This document shows, piece by piece, positions 36,431 to 45,789 of a stretch of DNA of 64,000 bases. Under the pieces are notes generated by a model that saw only the letters and a program-made list of their open reading frames with translations, was not told the origin of the DNA and did no database searches. Position 1 is the first letter of the stretch, and every line of letters begins with the position of its first letter. Source of the DNA: CAIWHR01 sp963726775 (GTDB taxonomy: Bacteria; Pseudomonadota; Gammaproteobacteria; Burkholderiales; Casimicrobiaceae); the NCBI GenBank assembly GCA_963726775.1, contig CAVSDL010000007.1, positions 208,786-272,785 of the forward strand, written 5' to 3'. A program made the translations under genes and the position numbers.

Positions 36431-37324
36431 TCAACCGGCGAATTCGGCGGCCGGCACGCCTTGCTGCGACACATGCAGCGCAAACAGCCCGCCCGCCAAC
36501 GGCTCCGCGGCGCGCTGCGCATCGTCCAGCCCGATCGCTGCCGTGGTGATGAACAACGTATCCAGACGATCGCCGCCGAATGCACAGCTCGTCACCTGAG
36601 TGGCGGGCAGCCGAACGCTCACGTCGGCATCGCCGCGCGGGGTGTAGCGCGTGACCCGACCGCCCCCCCAGTGCGCAACCCAGACGCCGCCATCGGCGTC
36701 CACCGTCATGCCGTCGGGATAGCCGTCCGGCTCCGCGAAATGCACGAACGGGCGCTTGTTGCGCAACCGGCCGTCGTCGCCGAATTCGAACGCATGGATC
36801 ACTCGGCCCATCGTGTCCGTGTGATAGGCAGTGCGCCCGTCCGGCGCGAAAGCCGGACCGTTGGTGCACACGTAAGGCCCGTCGGCGCGCCGCCAGTCGA
36901 GCCCGGCATCGAGGCAATACAGCCAGCCGGTGGACTCGCGCAGCGAATCGTCCATCGTGCCGGCCCAGAAGCGACCGGCCGCATCGCATTTGCCGTCGTT
37001 GAAACGGTTGCCGGTGCGGTCGGGCTCCGGGTTCGCGATCACCGTCACGCTCTCGCGGCCCAGATCCACGTACGCGAAACCGGTCCGGGTCCCCGCGATG
37101 AATCCGCCGCTCCTGCGCTTTGCGATGCAACCGACCTCGACCGGCATGGGCCACGTCCGACGCCGGCCGCCGACCGGGTCCAGGCGATGGATCGCCGGCG
37201 CCTTGATGTCGACCCAGTAGAGCGACCGCTCGCCGGCGACCCACAGCGGTCCTTCACCGAGCAAGGCGTGCGCGTCCCAGACGCAATCGGGGGCCCCGCC
37301 CAAAGACTCAGGTCCAGCCCGCAT
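36431..37324 (-). CDS. SMP-30/gluconolactonase-like sugar lactonase
   Basis: This 297-residue six-bladed propeller enzyme should open a sugar 1,4- or 1,5-lactone. Conserved features are LGEGPLWVAGERSLYWVDIKAPAI (metal-binding Glu), NRFNDGKCDAAGRFWAGTMDD, TNGPAFAPDGRTAYHTDT and EPDGYPDGMTVDADGGVWVAHWGGGRV. The start overlaps the end of the SDR gene by 17 bases. The order dehydrogenase-lactonase-dehydratase describes oxidative degradation of an aldose. Confidence 0.92.
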   Translation of the reverse strand: MRAGPESLGGAPDCVWDAHALLGEGPLWVAGERSLYWVDIKAPAIHRLDPVGGRRRTWPMPVEVGCIAKRRSGGFIAGTRTGFAYVDLGRESVTVIANPEPDRTGNRFNDGKCDAAGRFWAGTMDDSLRESTGWLYCLDAGLDWRRADGPYVCTNGPAFAPDGRTAYHTDTMGRVIHAFEFGDDGRLRNKRPFVHFAEPDGYPDGMTVDADGGVWVAHWGGGRVTRYTPRGDADVSVRLPATQVTSCAFGGDRLDTLFITTAAIGLDDAQRAAEPLAGGLFALHVSQQGVPAAEFAG

Positions 37325-38096
37325 CGACGATGAAATTCTGCGCCGTGCACATCCGCCCGTCGTCGGCCGCGAGCCAGAGCACCATGCGCGCGATGTCGGG
37401 CGGATAGAGCTTTTCCTTCAGGCACTGGTTCTCGAACAGCTGGCGCTCGCCGTCGGCGTCGAGCCAAAGGTCGACCTGGCGCTTCGTCATCACCCAGCCG
37501 GGCACCACGGTGTTGACGCGGATATGGTCGACGCCCCAATCCCGCGCGAGTCCGCGCGTGAGGCCCTGCACCGCCGCCTTGGCTGTCGTGTAGGCGGTGT
37601 ACCCGCCCTCGCTGTTCATCCAGCTGATCGATCCGAAGTTGACGATCGATCCGCCGCCGGCCGCCTTCATCTGCGGATGCACGGCTTGCGCCGCGAAGAA
37701 CTGGTGGCGCAGATTGACCGCGATACGGTCGTTCCAGTAGTCCGGAGTGACGTCCATCGACCGGTGCCGGTCGTCGTTGGCTGCGTTGTTGACGAGTACC
37801 GTGATCGGGCCGACCTCCGCGCCCAGGCGCGCGATGATCCCCCGCAGCGCGGCGATGTCGCGCAGGTCGCAAGGGATGAACCGCGGCGGCCGCGACCCGG
37901 CCTCGCCGATCGCCGCGCACAGCGCCGACGACGCACCCTCGTCGATGTCGACGAACGCGACGTTGGCATCCTGCGCGCAAAAATGCTCGACGACGCTGGC
38001 GCCGATGCCTGAGCCACCGCCGGTCACGAACACGACCTTGTCGCGGAGGGAGGGGTAGCGCGCAAAAGGATCGCTCGTGGGGCTTGCGGCGCTCAT
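37308..38096 (-). CDS. Short-chain dehydrogenase, probable aldose 1-dehydrogenase
   Basis: This 262-residue SDR has the cofactor motif TGGGSGIG (about residues 25-32), an acidic FVDID after beta-strand 2 (NAD preference), NNAAND and catalytic YTTAK with GSISWM. Relatives are galactose, arabinose or xylose dehydrogenases. Its partners are the lactonase and AraD1-type genes that follow. Its start overlaps the regulator's stop codon (ATGA). The exact sugar is not determined. Confidence 0.87.
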   Translation of the reverse strand: MSAASPTSDPFARYPSLRDKVVFVTGGGSGIGASVVEHFCAQDANVAFVDIDEGASSALCAAIGEAGSRPPRFIPCDLRDIAALRGIIARLGAEVGPITVLVNNAANDDRHRSMDVTPDYWNDRIAVNLRHQFFAAQAVHPQMKAAGGGSIVNFGSISWMNSEGGYTAYTTAKAAVQGLTRGLARDWGVDHIRVNTVVPGWVMTKRQVDLWLDADGERQLFENQCLKEKLYPPDIARMVLWLAADDGRMCTAQNFIVDAGWT

Positions 38097-38986
38097 GACT
38101 TTCCCCTTCCCTTGTTGCGCGTCGCCGCCGACGGCTTTCCCGCCCGAACGCGCGTCCGCGGGGCGGGAGTCTTCCTGCGGACGATGCGCAGCGCGCTCGC
38201 CACGTCATCCTGCGCGTGTCGGAGGAGAACGAGCATGGCACCGCGCGCACGCGCGGGATCTCCCGCGCGCACCGCCTCCAGCACATCGACATGCAATGGC
38301 AGCGAGTGGCGCTGCCCCCGCGGATTGCCGTCGGACAGCCGGAAGCTCATGAGGAGCGCGGTCTCGATGAGCGCTCCCAGCGAGCCCAGCAATTCGTTGC
38401 CGGTCATCCACAGCAACGTCTGATGAAAATGGAGGTCGGCCACCATCCACTCCCCGCCGTCATCTCCGGCCGCGGCCATTTCCGCGCAGGCCTCTGCGAG
38501 CCGCGCGATATCCACCGTTTCGGCGCGCTGCGCGGCCAACGCCGCGGCGCTGGGTTCGATCACCTGCCGCAGGTCGAACAGGTCGCGAACATAACGCTCG
38601 GTGGGCAACGCGGCCAGTCGCCACGCCAGCACATCGGGATCGAGAAAATTCCATCGCTCGCGCGCGCAGACGCGGGCGCCCGTCCGCGGCCGGGATTCGA
38701 TCAATCCCTTGGCCGCCAGCACCTTGATCGCCTCCCGCAGTGCGGTGCGGCTCACGTCGAGCTCCGCGCTCCACAGGTCCTCGCTGGGCAGACTGCGGCC
38801 CGCGGGCAATTCGCCGCGGAGAATCTGCATGCCGATCTGGTGCGCGATGCGGCCATGCAGGCTGCGTTGGGAATAGGTGCGCTGACCGCTGCCGCGATCC
38901 GTCTGCGCCACATGCCGACGAGCGCCGTCGGACGCGGCCTCCGCGGCGGGGCGGGATCGGCGGATCGGCACGGACACCAAGGGCAT
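38093..38986 (-). CDS. FadR/GntR-family transcriptional regulator of the sugar operon
   Basis: This 297-residue regulator has an N-terminal winged helix (GRIAHQIGMQILRGELPAGRSLPSEDLWSAELDVSRTALREAIKVLAAKGLIESRPRTGARV) and a C-terminal FCD ligand-binding domain with the metal-ligand histidine in VADLHFHQTLLWMTGN. The basic Lys/Arg-rich tail is unusual. It is the first gene of the sugar-oxidation operon and should repress it until a sugar acid binds. The ATG at 38986 was chosen over a TTG at 39007. Confidence 0.9.
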   Translation of the reverse strand: MPLVSVPIRRSRPAAEAASDGARRHVAQTDRGSGQRTYSQRSLHGRIAHQIGMQILRGELPAGRSLPSEDLWSAELDVSRTALREAIKVLAAKGLIESRPRTGARVCARERWNFLDPDVLAWRLAALPTERYVRDLFDLRQVIEPSAAALAAQRAETVDIARLAEACAEMAAAGDDGGEWMVADLHFHQTLLWMTGNELLGSLGALIETALLMSFRLSDGNPRGQRHSLPLHVDVLEAVRAGDPARARGAMLVLLRHAQDDVASALRIVRRKTPAPRTRVRAGKPSAATRNKGRGKS

Positions 38987-39038
38987 ATGTGTTCGACCGG
39001 AACGCAAAGACTGCCGCCCCGATTGTCATGGCAATCCT

Positions 39039-39049
39039 CATACTATATG
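39039..39049. promoter_or_regulatory. Possible operator in the divergent regulator/epimerase region
   Basis: CATACTATATG is a short dyad (CATA/TATG) in the 145-bp region between the FadR-type gene and the epimerase. Its AT-rich composition is consistent with a promoter or GntR-type operator. The evidence is weak. Confidence 0.25.
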
Positions 39050-39131
39050 CTGATTCGGTGCGAGCGGGGGCGCGCCGCGCGCCATCGCCCCTGGCCCGGT
39101 CACGACGGAGAATCCTACGACGCTTGTCGAA

Positions 39132-40010
39132 TTGCATGCAGGTCGCGCCAAACTCGGCGTGGCACCCGCCATCGGCGGTTCGATCGTCCATTATCGTTGG
39201 ACCGACGGCGGCGCGGCGCACGACTGGTTGCGTCCTCCCGCGGCGGCGGATTCGGCACCCACTACCGCCGATCGGCTCGCCTGTTTTCCGCTGGTGCCGT
39301 TCTCCAACCGCATTCGCGAGGGTCGCTTCAGCTTCGGCGGACACGCCGTCCGCCTGCCGCTCAACCAGCTGCCGCAACCGCATGCCGAGCATGGGCATGG
39401 CTGGCAAAGCGCCTGGACCGTCGTCGAGCGCGCCGCCGGCGAGCTCGCCCTCGAATACGAACACCCCGCCGGCGCGTGGCCCTTTCCGTATCGCGCGCGC
39501 CAGCACATGGTCCTGACCGAGGATGACTTGCGGGTGACGATTTCGCTGGAAAACCGGGGCCAGGAGACGATGCCGGCCGGGTTGGGCCTGCATCCCTATT
39601 TTCCCCGCACCGCGCAATGCCGGTTGTCGGCGCGGGTCGCGGCGATGTGGGCAACCGATCGCGAAGTCATGCCGACGGCGTTGGTCGGCGCCGATCCGCG
39701 GCTCGGCCAAGGCGCCGGATTGCCGGTGGCGGAAGTCGCGCTCGACAACGCGTTCACCGGATGGCAGCACCAGGCCACCGTCAGCTGGCCGGAGCGTCAT
39801 GTCCGGCTGCAGATCGACGCCGGGCCGCCGCTCGATTTTCTGGTCGTCTATTCCCCGCCCGGGGAAGATCATTTCTGCGCGGAGCCGGTCAGCCACTGCA
39901 CCGACGCTTTCAATCTTGCCGGACAGGGGCGTACCGATACCGGTATGCTGACACTGGAACCGGGAGCCAGTCTGTCCGCGACGGTGCGCTTCCGGCCGAG
40001 CTTCGCGTAG
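39132..40010 (+). CDS. Aldose 1-epimerase (mutarotase)
   Basis: This 292-residue galactose mutarotase-like protein has FPLVPFSNRIREGRFSFGG, HGHGWQSAWTV (active-site histidines), GLGLHPYFPR and VYSPPGEDHFCAEPVSHCTDAF with the catalytic Glu. It interconverts anomers of an aldose and fits the nearby sugar-oxidation operon, from which it is divergent. The start codon appears to be a TTG. No ATG lies upstream in frame. Confidence 0.9.
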   Translation: MHAGRAKLGVAPAIGGSIVHYRWTDGGAAHDWLRPPAAADSAPTTADRLACFPLVPFSNRIREGRFSFGGHAVRLPLNQLPQPHAEHGHGWQSAWTVVERAAGELALEYEHPAGAWPFPYRARQHMVLTEDDLRVTISLENRGQETMPAGLGLHPYFPRTAQCRLSARVAAMWATDREVMPTALVGADPRLGQGAGLPVAEVALDNAFTGWQHQATVSWPERHVRLQIDAGPPLDFLVVYSPPGEDHFCAEPVSHCTDAFNLAGQGRTDTGMLTLEPGASLSATVRFRPSFA

Positions 40011-40044
40011 CCGTCGTGGTCGTTACCAGAAGGAGGAGAGCGAA

Positions 40045-41031
40045 ATGATGATCGGCAACCGAATTTCCGCAATCGTATCCGCGATCGTTGCGGCCTGCGC
40101 CCTCGTCGGCGCGACGGCGACCCAGGCGCAATCCGTCGTCGTCTACAACGCGGTCAGCCCGAAGGTGATGACGGCCTTCGTCGAGGAATTCCAGAAACAG
40201 AATCCCGGGATCAAGGTGGACGTGATCGCGGGCGGCTCCGGCGAACTGCTGACGCGCCTGCAAGCCGAGAAAGCCAACCCGCGCGCGGATCTGCTGGTCG
40301 GGCCCGACATCGATGTCTTCGATGCGGCCATCGACCTGTTCGAGGGCTACAAGTCGAAGGAAGATGCGGCTTTTCCCCGCACGGCGGTCGGACCCGACAA
40401 CAAATACTACGGTTTTTCGACGAACTTCCAGGCCTTCATCGTCAACACGAAAATGATGCCTCTCGACAAGGCGCCGCAGGCGTGGTCGGACCTCGCCAAA
40501 GCCGAGTACAAGGGCAAGGTCGTGATCGCGAATCCGGCGCAGTCGGGGTCGGCGTATTCACAGATGATCCAGATTCTGCAACTGTACGGCTGGGACGTGA
40601 TGGACAAGATCGTCGGCACCGGGACGTTCGTCACCAGCTCGAAGCTCGCCTACCAGAATGTCGCCAAGGGTGAGGTCCCGGTCGGGCTCACCAGCGAGTT
40701 CAACATCCTCGCCAGCAAGCTCGATGGCTTCCCGGTCGAGGCGGTCTATCCGAAGGACGGCACGGCGCTCATCAACGACGCGAGCGGCATCATCAAGGGC
40801 GGTCCGAATCCGGCCAACGCCAGGAAATTCATGGATTTCATCAATTCGAAGCAGGCGCACCAGATGATCGTCGACATCGACAAGCGTCGCAGCGCACGCA
40901 GCGACATGGCGCCGCCTCCGGGCCTGCCCGACACGAAATCGCTGAAGACCTTCCCGTACGACTACAAGGGCGCGACGACGATGCGCAAGGCCAACCTCGA
41001 GCGCTTCGACAAGGCGTTTTCCGCCAAGTAA
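40045..41031 (+). CDS. ABC transporter periplasmic binding protein, FbpA-like (family 1)
   Basis: This 328-residue exported binding protein has a signal peptide ending TATQAQ, then SVVVYNAVSPKVMTAFVEEFQKQNPGIKVDVIAGGSGELLTRL, typical of the FbpA/SfuA iron(III) and 2-aminoethylphosphonate binding families. The paired tyrosines that bind iron in FbpA are not obvious at the C-terminus, so the ligand is uncertain and could be a sugar acid or phosphonate. AGGAGGAGAG precedes the ATG. First of three transporter genes. Confidence 0.88.
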   Translation: MMIGNRISAIVSAIVAACALVGATATQAQSVVVYNAVSPKVMTAFVEEFQKQNPGIKVDVIAGGSGELLTRLQAEKANPRADLLVGPDIDVFDAAIDLFEGYKSKEDAAFPRTAVGPDNKYYGFSTNFQAFIVNTKMMPLDKAPQAWSDLAKAEYKGKVVIANPAQSGSAYSQMIQILQLYGWDVMDKIVGTGTFVTSSKLAYQNVAKGEVPVGLTSEFNILASKLDGFPVEAVYPKDGTALINDASGIIKGGPNPANARKFMDFINSKQAHQMIVDIDKRRSARSDMAPPPGLPDTKSLKTFPYDYKGATTMRKANLERFDKAFSAK

Positions 41032-41152
41032 TTCGCGCGTCGCGCGGCTGCGCTTGCCCGGGGCGGGCGCAGTCGTGGTATTGCCTATCGCCTGCCGCAT
41101 GCCTCGGAGTCCATCGCAGCAGGCCGACTCCGCCCCCTCCGGAAGAAATGCG

Positions 41153-42253
41153 ATGGCCCATGCGGCATTGAGCGTTCGCAACCTGACCAAGCAGTTCACG
41201 GGCGGCCATGCCGGCATCACGGCGGTCGATCAGGTCTCGTTCGACGTGCACGGAGGCGAGTTCTTCACGATGCTCGGTCCCTCCGGCTGCGGCAAGACGA
41301 CGACGCTGCGCATGATCGCCGGCCTGGAGCAGGCGACGTCCGGCGAGATCACGATCGACGGCCGCGACTTCATGGCCGTGCCGCCGCAGCGCCGCAATAT
41401 CGGCATGGTCTTCCAGTCGTACGCGCTGTTTCCGCACCTGACCATCTTCGAAAACGTCGCCTACGGACTCCGCTTGCGCGGCATCGGCGCCGACGAGGTG
41501 GGCCGGCGCGTCGCCGCGACGCTCGCCCTGCTGCAGCTCGAGTCCTACGCGACCCGCCACCCGGCCGGGCTGTCCGGTGGCCAGCAGCAGCGCGTTTCGA
41601 TCGCCCGCGCCCTGGTGTACGAGCCGACGATGCTGCTGCTCGACGAGCCGCTCGCCAACCTGGACGCGAAGCTGCGCGTCATGATGCGCGAGGAAATCCG
41701 CGCGCTGCAGCGGCGGCTCGGCATCACGACGCTCTACGTGACGCACGACCAGGAGGAGGCGACGGCGATCTCCGACCGGCTCGCGGTGTTCGATCACGGA
41801 CGGCTGATCCAGCTCGGGACGCCGGAAGAGATCTACACGCGTCCGCGGACGCTGTTCGTCGCCGACTTCATCGGCCGCGCCAACTTCCTGCCCGTCGGCC
41901 TCGCGGCGGGCGCGTCGCCCGCTGCGGGGGTAAGGCTGCGCACGGGCGATGTCCTGCGTCCCGCGCGCCAGGTGCAGCTGCAATCCGCTGAGGCGGCGAC
42001 CCTGCCCGATGACGCCGACGGCACCGTGATGATCCGCCCGGAGCATCTGGCGCTCGACGCGTCGGCCGGCGAAATTCCGTGCCGGGTATTGCGCATCCAG
42101 CTTCTGGGCGGGCTGATTCGCTACACGCTGCAATCCGACGCGTCGCCCGCCGACATCCTCGTCGAAACCACGCGGACGCTTCCAGGCATCGCCGAAGGCG
42201 CCGGCGCGCATCTGCACATCCCTCCTGCCGACGCCGTTCTGTATCACCGCTAG
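41153..42253 (+). CDS. ABC transporter ATPase, FbpC/PotA-like
   Basis: This 366-residue ATPase has Walker A GPSGCGKTT (about residues 42-50), Q-loop MVFQSYALFPHLTIFENV, signature LSGGQQQR and Walker B LLLDEPLANLDAKLR. A C-terminal TOBE regulatory domain includes DGTVMIRPEHLAL. It supplies energy to the two-domain permease downstream. The start at 41153 begins MAHAALSVRNLTK. Confidence 0.93.
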   Translation: MAHAALSVRNLTKQFTGGHAGITAVDQVSFDVHGGEFFTMLGPSGCGKTTTLRMIAGLEQATSGEITIDGRDFMAVPPQRRNIGMVFQSYALFPHLTIFENVAYGLRLRGIGADEVGRRVAATLALLQLESYATRHPAGLSGGQQQRVSIARALVYEPTMLLLDEPLANLDAKLRVMMREEIRALQRRLGITTLYVTHDQEEATAISDRLAVFDHGRLIQLGTPEEIYTRPRTLFVADFIGRANFLPVGLAAGASPAAGVRLRTGDVLRPARQVQLQSAEAATLPDDADGTVMIRPEHLALDASAGEIPCRVLRIQLLGGLIRYTLQSDASPADILVETTRTLPGIAEGAGAHLHIPPADAVLYHR

Positions 42254-42266
42254 GCGCCGCCGGCCG

Positions 42267-43970
42267 ATGCCCGCTGCACCGTCCTTGACGTCCACTTCGA
42301 TCGCGCGACCCGACCGGGATTGGGGCGCGCTGGCGCTGGGGCTGGCGGTCGTGGTGGTCGCGATCGTCTTCCTCATCTATCCGCTCGCCAATGCGATGCT
42401 GCTGGCATTTATCCGCAACGGCGAAGCTCCGGCCTGGGCGAGCCTGACGCTGGCCAACTTCGCGCGGTTCTTCACCGCGGCGAGCTACCAGAGAGCGTTG
42501 TGGAATTCGGTCTATTCGGGACTTGCCGCGACACTGCTGGCGACGGCGCTCGCCTTGCCGATGGCCTACGCGGTGGCCCGCATCGCGTTCCCGTTGCGCG
42601 GGCTGATCTCGGCCATGACCGTCGTGCCGCTGATCTCGCCACCGTTCATCGGCGCCTACGCATGGATCATCCTGCTGGGCCGCAACGGCATCGTCACGCA
42701 GTTCGTGCACGAGTGGGCCGGCTGGACGCTGCCCGGCATCTATGGTCCGCCGGGGGTGATTCTGGCGCTGGCGCTGTCCTACTTTCCGTACGTGTTCCTC
42801 ATCGTGCAGGGCGCGCTCGCCGCCGCCGATCCGCACATCGAGGAAGCGGCGCGCATGGCGGGTGCCGGCCGCGCGCGCATCCTGCGAACCATCACGTTGC
42901 CGCTCGTGTTTCCGGCGGTCGCGGCGGCGATGCTGATCGTGTTCATCAAGGCGATCGGCGATTTCGGCGTGCCCTCGATCCTCGGCGGCGAGTTCCAGGT
43001 GCTGCCGACGTTGATCTATTACCAGATCCACGGATTCTTCAACCTCAACGCCGCGTCGGCGATCGCCGCGGTCAACGTGCTGCTCACGCTGGTCGCGATG
43101 CTGGCGCTCGGCTGGGTGAACCGCAAGCGCAGTTTTGCGACGGTGGGCGGCACGTCGGGCGCCGCGCCGCGCCTTGCGAGTCCGGGCGCGCGCGCCTTCG
43201 GCATCGTCTATTGCTGGCTGGTGATCTTCGCCGCGGTATTGCCGCAGCTCGTCATTGCGCTGGCATCGTTCGCGGCGCGCTGGCCCGGAACGATGCTGCC
43301 CGTGGCCTACACGCTCGACCATTACCGCGCCGTCTGGTCGCAGCTCACCAACCCGATCGCCAACAGCGTGATCCTCGCCGCGGTCGCGACGGCGGTATGC
43401 ATCGTGTTCGGCACCGTGACCGCGTACGCCGGCGCGCGCGGCCGGCTGCGCGCGCGGTGGGCGCTCGACCTGACGATCATGCTCCCGTTCGTCCTGCCGG
43501 GGCTGGTGGTCGGCGTGGCCTACCTCACCGCGTTCAACAGCGGCGCCCTGGTTCTCACCGGCACCGCGATCATCCTCGTCCTCGCGTACTTCACGCGGCG
43601 TGTCGCGTTCGTCTTCCGCTCGGTCGCGACGGCAATCGCGCAGATCGATCCCAAGCTCGAGGACGCGTCGAAGATCTGCGGCGCGAACTGGAGCGCGACC
43701 ATGCGCCGCGTGATGGTGCCGCTGGTCGCGCCGGCGATCCTGGCCGGGTCGGTGCTGGTGTTCTCGACGCTGATCGGCGAGATCAGCGCAACGGTGCTGC
43801 TCTACTCCGCGAAATGGAAGACGATATCGATCTCCATCTACGAACTGGTGCTCGGCGACCAGCTGGCGGAAGCCAGCGCCCTCGGCACGATCACCACGGT
43901 CATGACCCTGCTGCTGGTGCTGGCGGCGAGCCGCCTGGCCGGCAAGAACATGGCCGACCTGTTTCGTTAG
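42267..43970 (+). CDS. ABC transporter permease, FbpB-like with two fused domains
   Basis: This 567-residue inner-membrane protein of about 12 membrane segments holds two copies of the permease domain. The EAA loops are EEAARMAGAGRARILRTITLPLV and EDASKICGANWSATMRRVMVPLV. It forms the whole channel alone, as in FbpB. It begins 13 bases after the ATPase stop. The 306 bases that follow (43971-44276) show no feature I can support. Confidence 0.92.
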   Translation: MPAAPSLTSTSIARPDRDWGALALGLAVVVVAIVFLIYPLANAMLLAFIRNGEAPAWASLTLANFARFFTAASYQRALWNSVYSGLAATLLATALALPMAYAVARIAFPLRGLISAMTVVPLISPPFIGAYAWIILLGRNGIVTQFVHEWAGWTLPGIYGPPGVILALALSYFPYVFLIVQGALAAADPHIEEAARMAGAGRARILRTITLPLVFPAVAAAMLIVFIKAIGDFGVPSILGGEFQVLPTLIYYQIHGFFNLNAASAIAAVNVLLTLVAMLALGWVNRKRSFATVGGTSGAAPRLASPGARAFGIVYCWLVIFAAVLPQLVIALASFAARWPGTMLPVAYTLDHYRAVWSQLTNPIANSVILAAVATAVCIVFGTVTAYAGARGRLRARWALDLTIMLPFVLPGLVVGVAYLTAFNSGALVLTGTAIILVLAYFTRRVAFVFRSVATAIAQIDPKLEDASKICGANWSATMRRVMVPLVAPAILAGSVLVFSTLIGEISATVLLYSAKWKTISISIYELVLGDQLAEASALGTITTVMTLLLVLAASRLAGKNMADLFR

Positions 43971-44276
43971 GCGCCGTTCACACGCCGCTTGCAAGATGCG
44001 TTACGACCGGTATTGCTGCGCGGATGCACCGGTCCTTGTCGACGGGATGTTCAATCGACGGAAATCATCTCCTCCGGCCTGTTCCCGGTCGCCGCCTTGG
44101 GGCGATAATCAGGCCAACCCAAGATCCGCGCGAGGGACATGGTGATCGGCCTGAATTCGCGCCGTGCTTTGCCCATGCACTGCGCGTGTCCGGCCACGAT
44201 TGTCCATGCTCGTCCGCATCCCGTCGCATGCGCTGGTTCCGACTGGAATCGGGCGCCGGCCGCGCGTCAGACTCAG

Positions 44277-45050
44277 GTGACAGCAACCCGACCGCCAGAA
44301 GGAGGAAGCGTCAGTGTCGCACTGCGGCGCTGCGTGGGCGCTGTTGTTGCGATTTGCCTGCTAGCCGCTTGCGCACCGACGCCGGTGTACCCGCCAACGG
44401 CCCCGTCGACCGGCCGTCGCCCGCCGCCACGTGAAGCACCTTTCAGCGTCGGCGAGGTTCTCAAGTCGGATATCGACGCCGTCGCCGAAGTGCACCTGCG
44501 CGAAAGCATCGCGTCAGCCAAACTGCTGATGGAGAAACTCTACCGGCGCAATCCGCGCGAGCTTGGCAAGGGCGGCACGGCCACGCCGGAAGCCGCCGTG
44601 GCCCGGGCGTTCGATCCGCGCTACGTGTGGCGCTTCCCGGAACTCCACAATTTGCGGGGGATCGAGGCGTTACAGATCGCCTTCCGTCCCGAATTCACCG
44701 GCGACCGGGTATTCGCTTTCGGCGTCGGGCTCGGCAGCATGATCTCGCAGGCGTACGACGACAAGACCCAGTTCTACCTGACCGACAGGCTCGACGCCCA
44801 GCGCCTGTACAACGCCGCGCGCAACGTGGAGATCGCGGCGTGGAAGCTCGCCAACACCCGCGGACCCAACGGCGAGCCGATGCTCTTCAGCAACGATATG
44901 TCCGCCGTGCAAAATCTATCGTTCGAGCGCGAGATAGGCAAGCTGGTCGCCTATCAGGACACCCTCGCGCTTGTCATGGCGCAACGGACGAACCGCACCA
45001 TCCGGCTTTTCACGCAAGGCCTCGCGACGGCGGTGTTCCTGCCGCTTTGA
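44277..45050 (+). CDS. Lipoprotein of unknown function
   Basis: This 257-residue lipoprotein has a hydrophobic signal (VGAVVAICLLAAC) with lipobox LLAAC followed by a proline-rich linker. The mature part includes VAEVHLRESIASAKLLMEKLYRRNPRELGKGG, seen in conserved betaproteobacterial lipoproteins. The start is uncertain. The strong AGGAGG at about 44300 precedes a GTG that is out of frame and reaches a stop after 16 codons. The in-frame GTG at 44277 was chosen. Confidence 0.7.
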   Translation: MTATRPPEGGSVSVALRRCVGAVVAICLLAACAPTPVYPPTAPSTGRRPPPREAPFSVGEVLKSDIDAVAEVHLRESIASAKLLMEKLYRRNPRELGKGGTATPEAAVARAFDPRYVWRFPELHNLRGIEALQIAFRPEFTGDRVFAFGVGLGSMISQAYDDKTQFYLTDRLDAQRLYNAARNVEIAAWKLANTRGPNGEPMLFSNDMSAVQNLSFEREIGKLVAYQDTLALVMAQRTNRTIRLFTQGLATAVFLPL

Positions 45051-45214
45051 CGGCCCGCCCGCTGGTAGCAATTCACGCGCCCGCGCCCGAAGCACATTGC
45101 GGCACGGCCACGCATTTCAGAGTCCGGATCGTAGTGACTCCCGACTGCGGATCACGTCGGGTATGGTGGTATATTTCACGGATCGTACTGACCCATTGGA
45201 TAGGAGGGGCTGTT

Positions 45215-45603
45215 ATGAACCACAAAATCTTGTTGACGGCAATTGTGGTCGCAATGGTAGCCGGGTGCCGTACTGCCCCGATCTACAATGTAAGCGATGC
45301 TGCCGTCGTGGTCGCAGCGAGCAAGCAAGCCTCGATGGACAACGTGAAAACCGCGATCATGCGCGCGGGCAATCGACTTGGCTGGCAGATGACGGAAACC
45401 GCCCCTGGCGTGATCACGGCGCGCATCGCATTGCGGAACGCATTCAGCGACGGCTGAAGTCAAGTACAACACCAAGACATACAGCATCCGATATCTGGAC
45501 AGTACGAACCTCGACGCGACGGGCGGGCAACATTCACAAGAATTACAACGGCTGGATCGAGAATCTCGATAGGGAAATCCGGGCCGAGTTGCTGCGGACG
45601 TGA
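45215..45603 (+). pseudogene. Small lipoprotein broken by two 1-nt frameshifts
   Basis: The intact ancestor appears to be about 128 residues. The signal with lipobox MVAGC is followed by RTAPIYNVSDA, MRAGNRLGWQM, then YNTKTYSIRYLDSTNLDATGG and IHKNYNGWIENLDREIRAELL. These blocks lie in three successive frames. Removing one A from GGAACG at 45437-45438 and one G from GGG at 45525-45527 reconnects them. Both are +1 insertions in short runs. It is either a recent pseudogene or a sequence error. AGGAGGGG precedes the ATG. Confidence 0.8.
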
Positions 45604-45789
45604 GGCTTAGATCGACCCTGGTCGCTGCAGGTTGCCCGGCAATGCCGGGCATTCAGCGTACTGAAATTCGACGTCGGTGCGTCGAATCCCCAATTTCGGG
45701 ATCCGACGTCACGATCGATGCGACCTTGTCAGCGCCGCAGCGGTCAGCTTTAGCCTGACAGCGGAGTATCGCGCCGAATGGCGGACTAC

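Noticed and set aside
41868..43994. Minus-strand 708-codon frame over the Fbp-like permease
   Set aside because: Low-complexity Arg/Gln/Asp/His-rich translation of the complementary strand of a real membrane protein gene.
45635..45649. CCCGGCAATGCCGGG palindrome, also at 53346-53360, as possible cluster end repeats
   Set aside because: The second copy encodes the conserved PALPGH of the hotdog protein, so the match is probably chance; no flanking homology.
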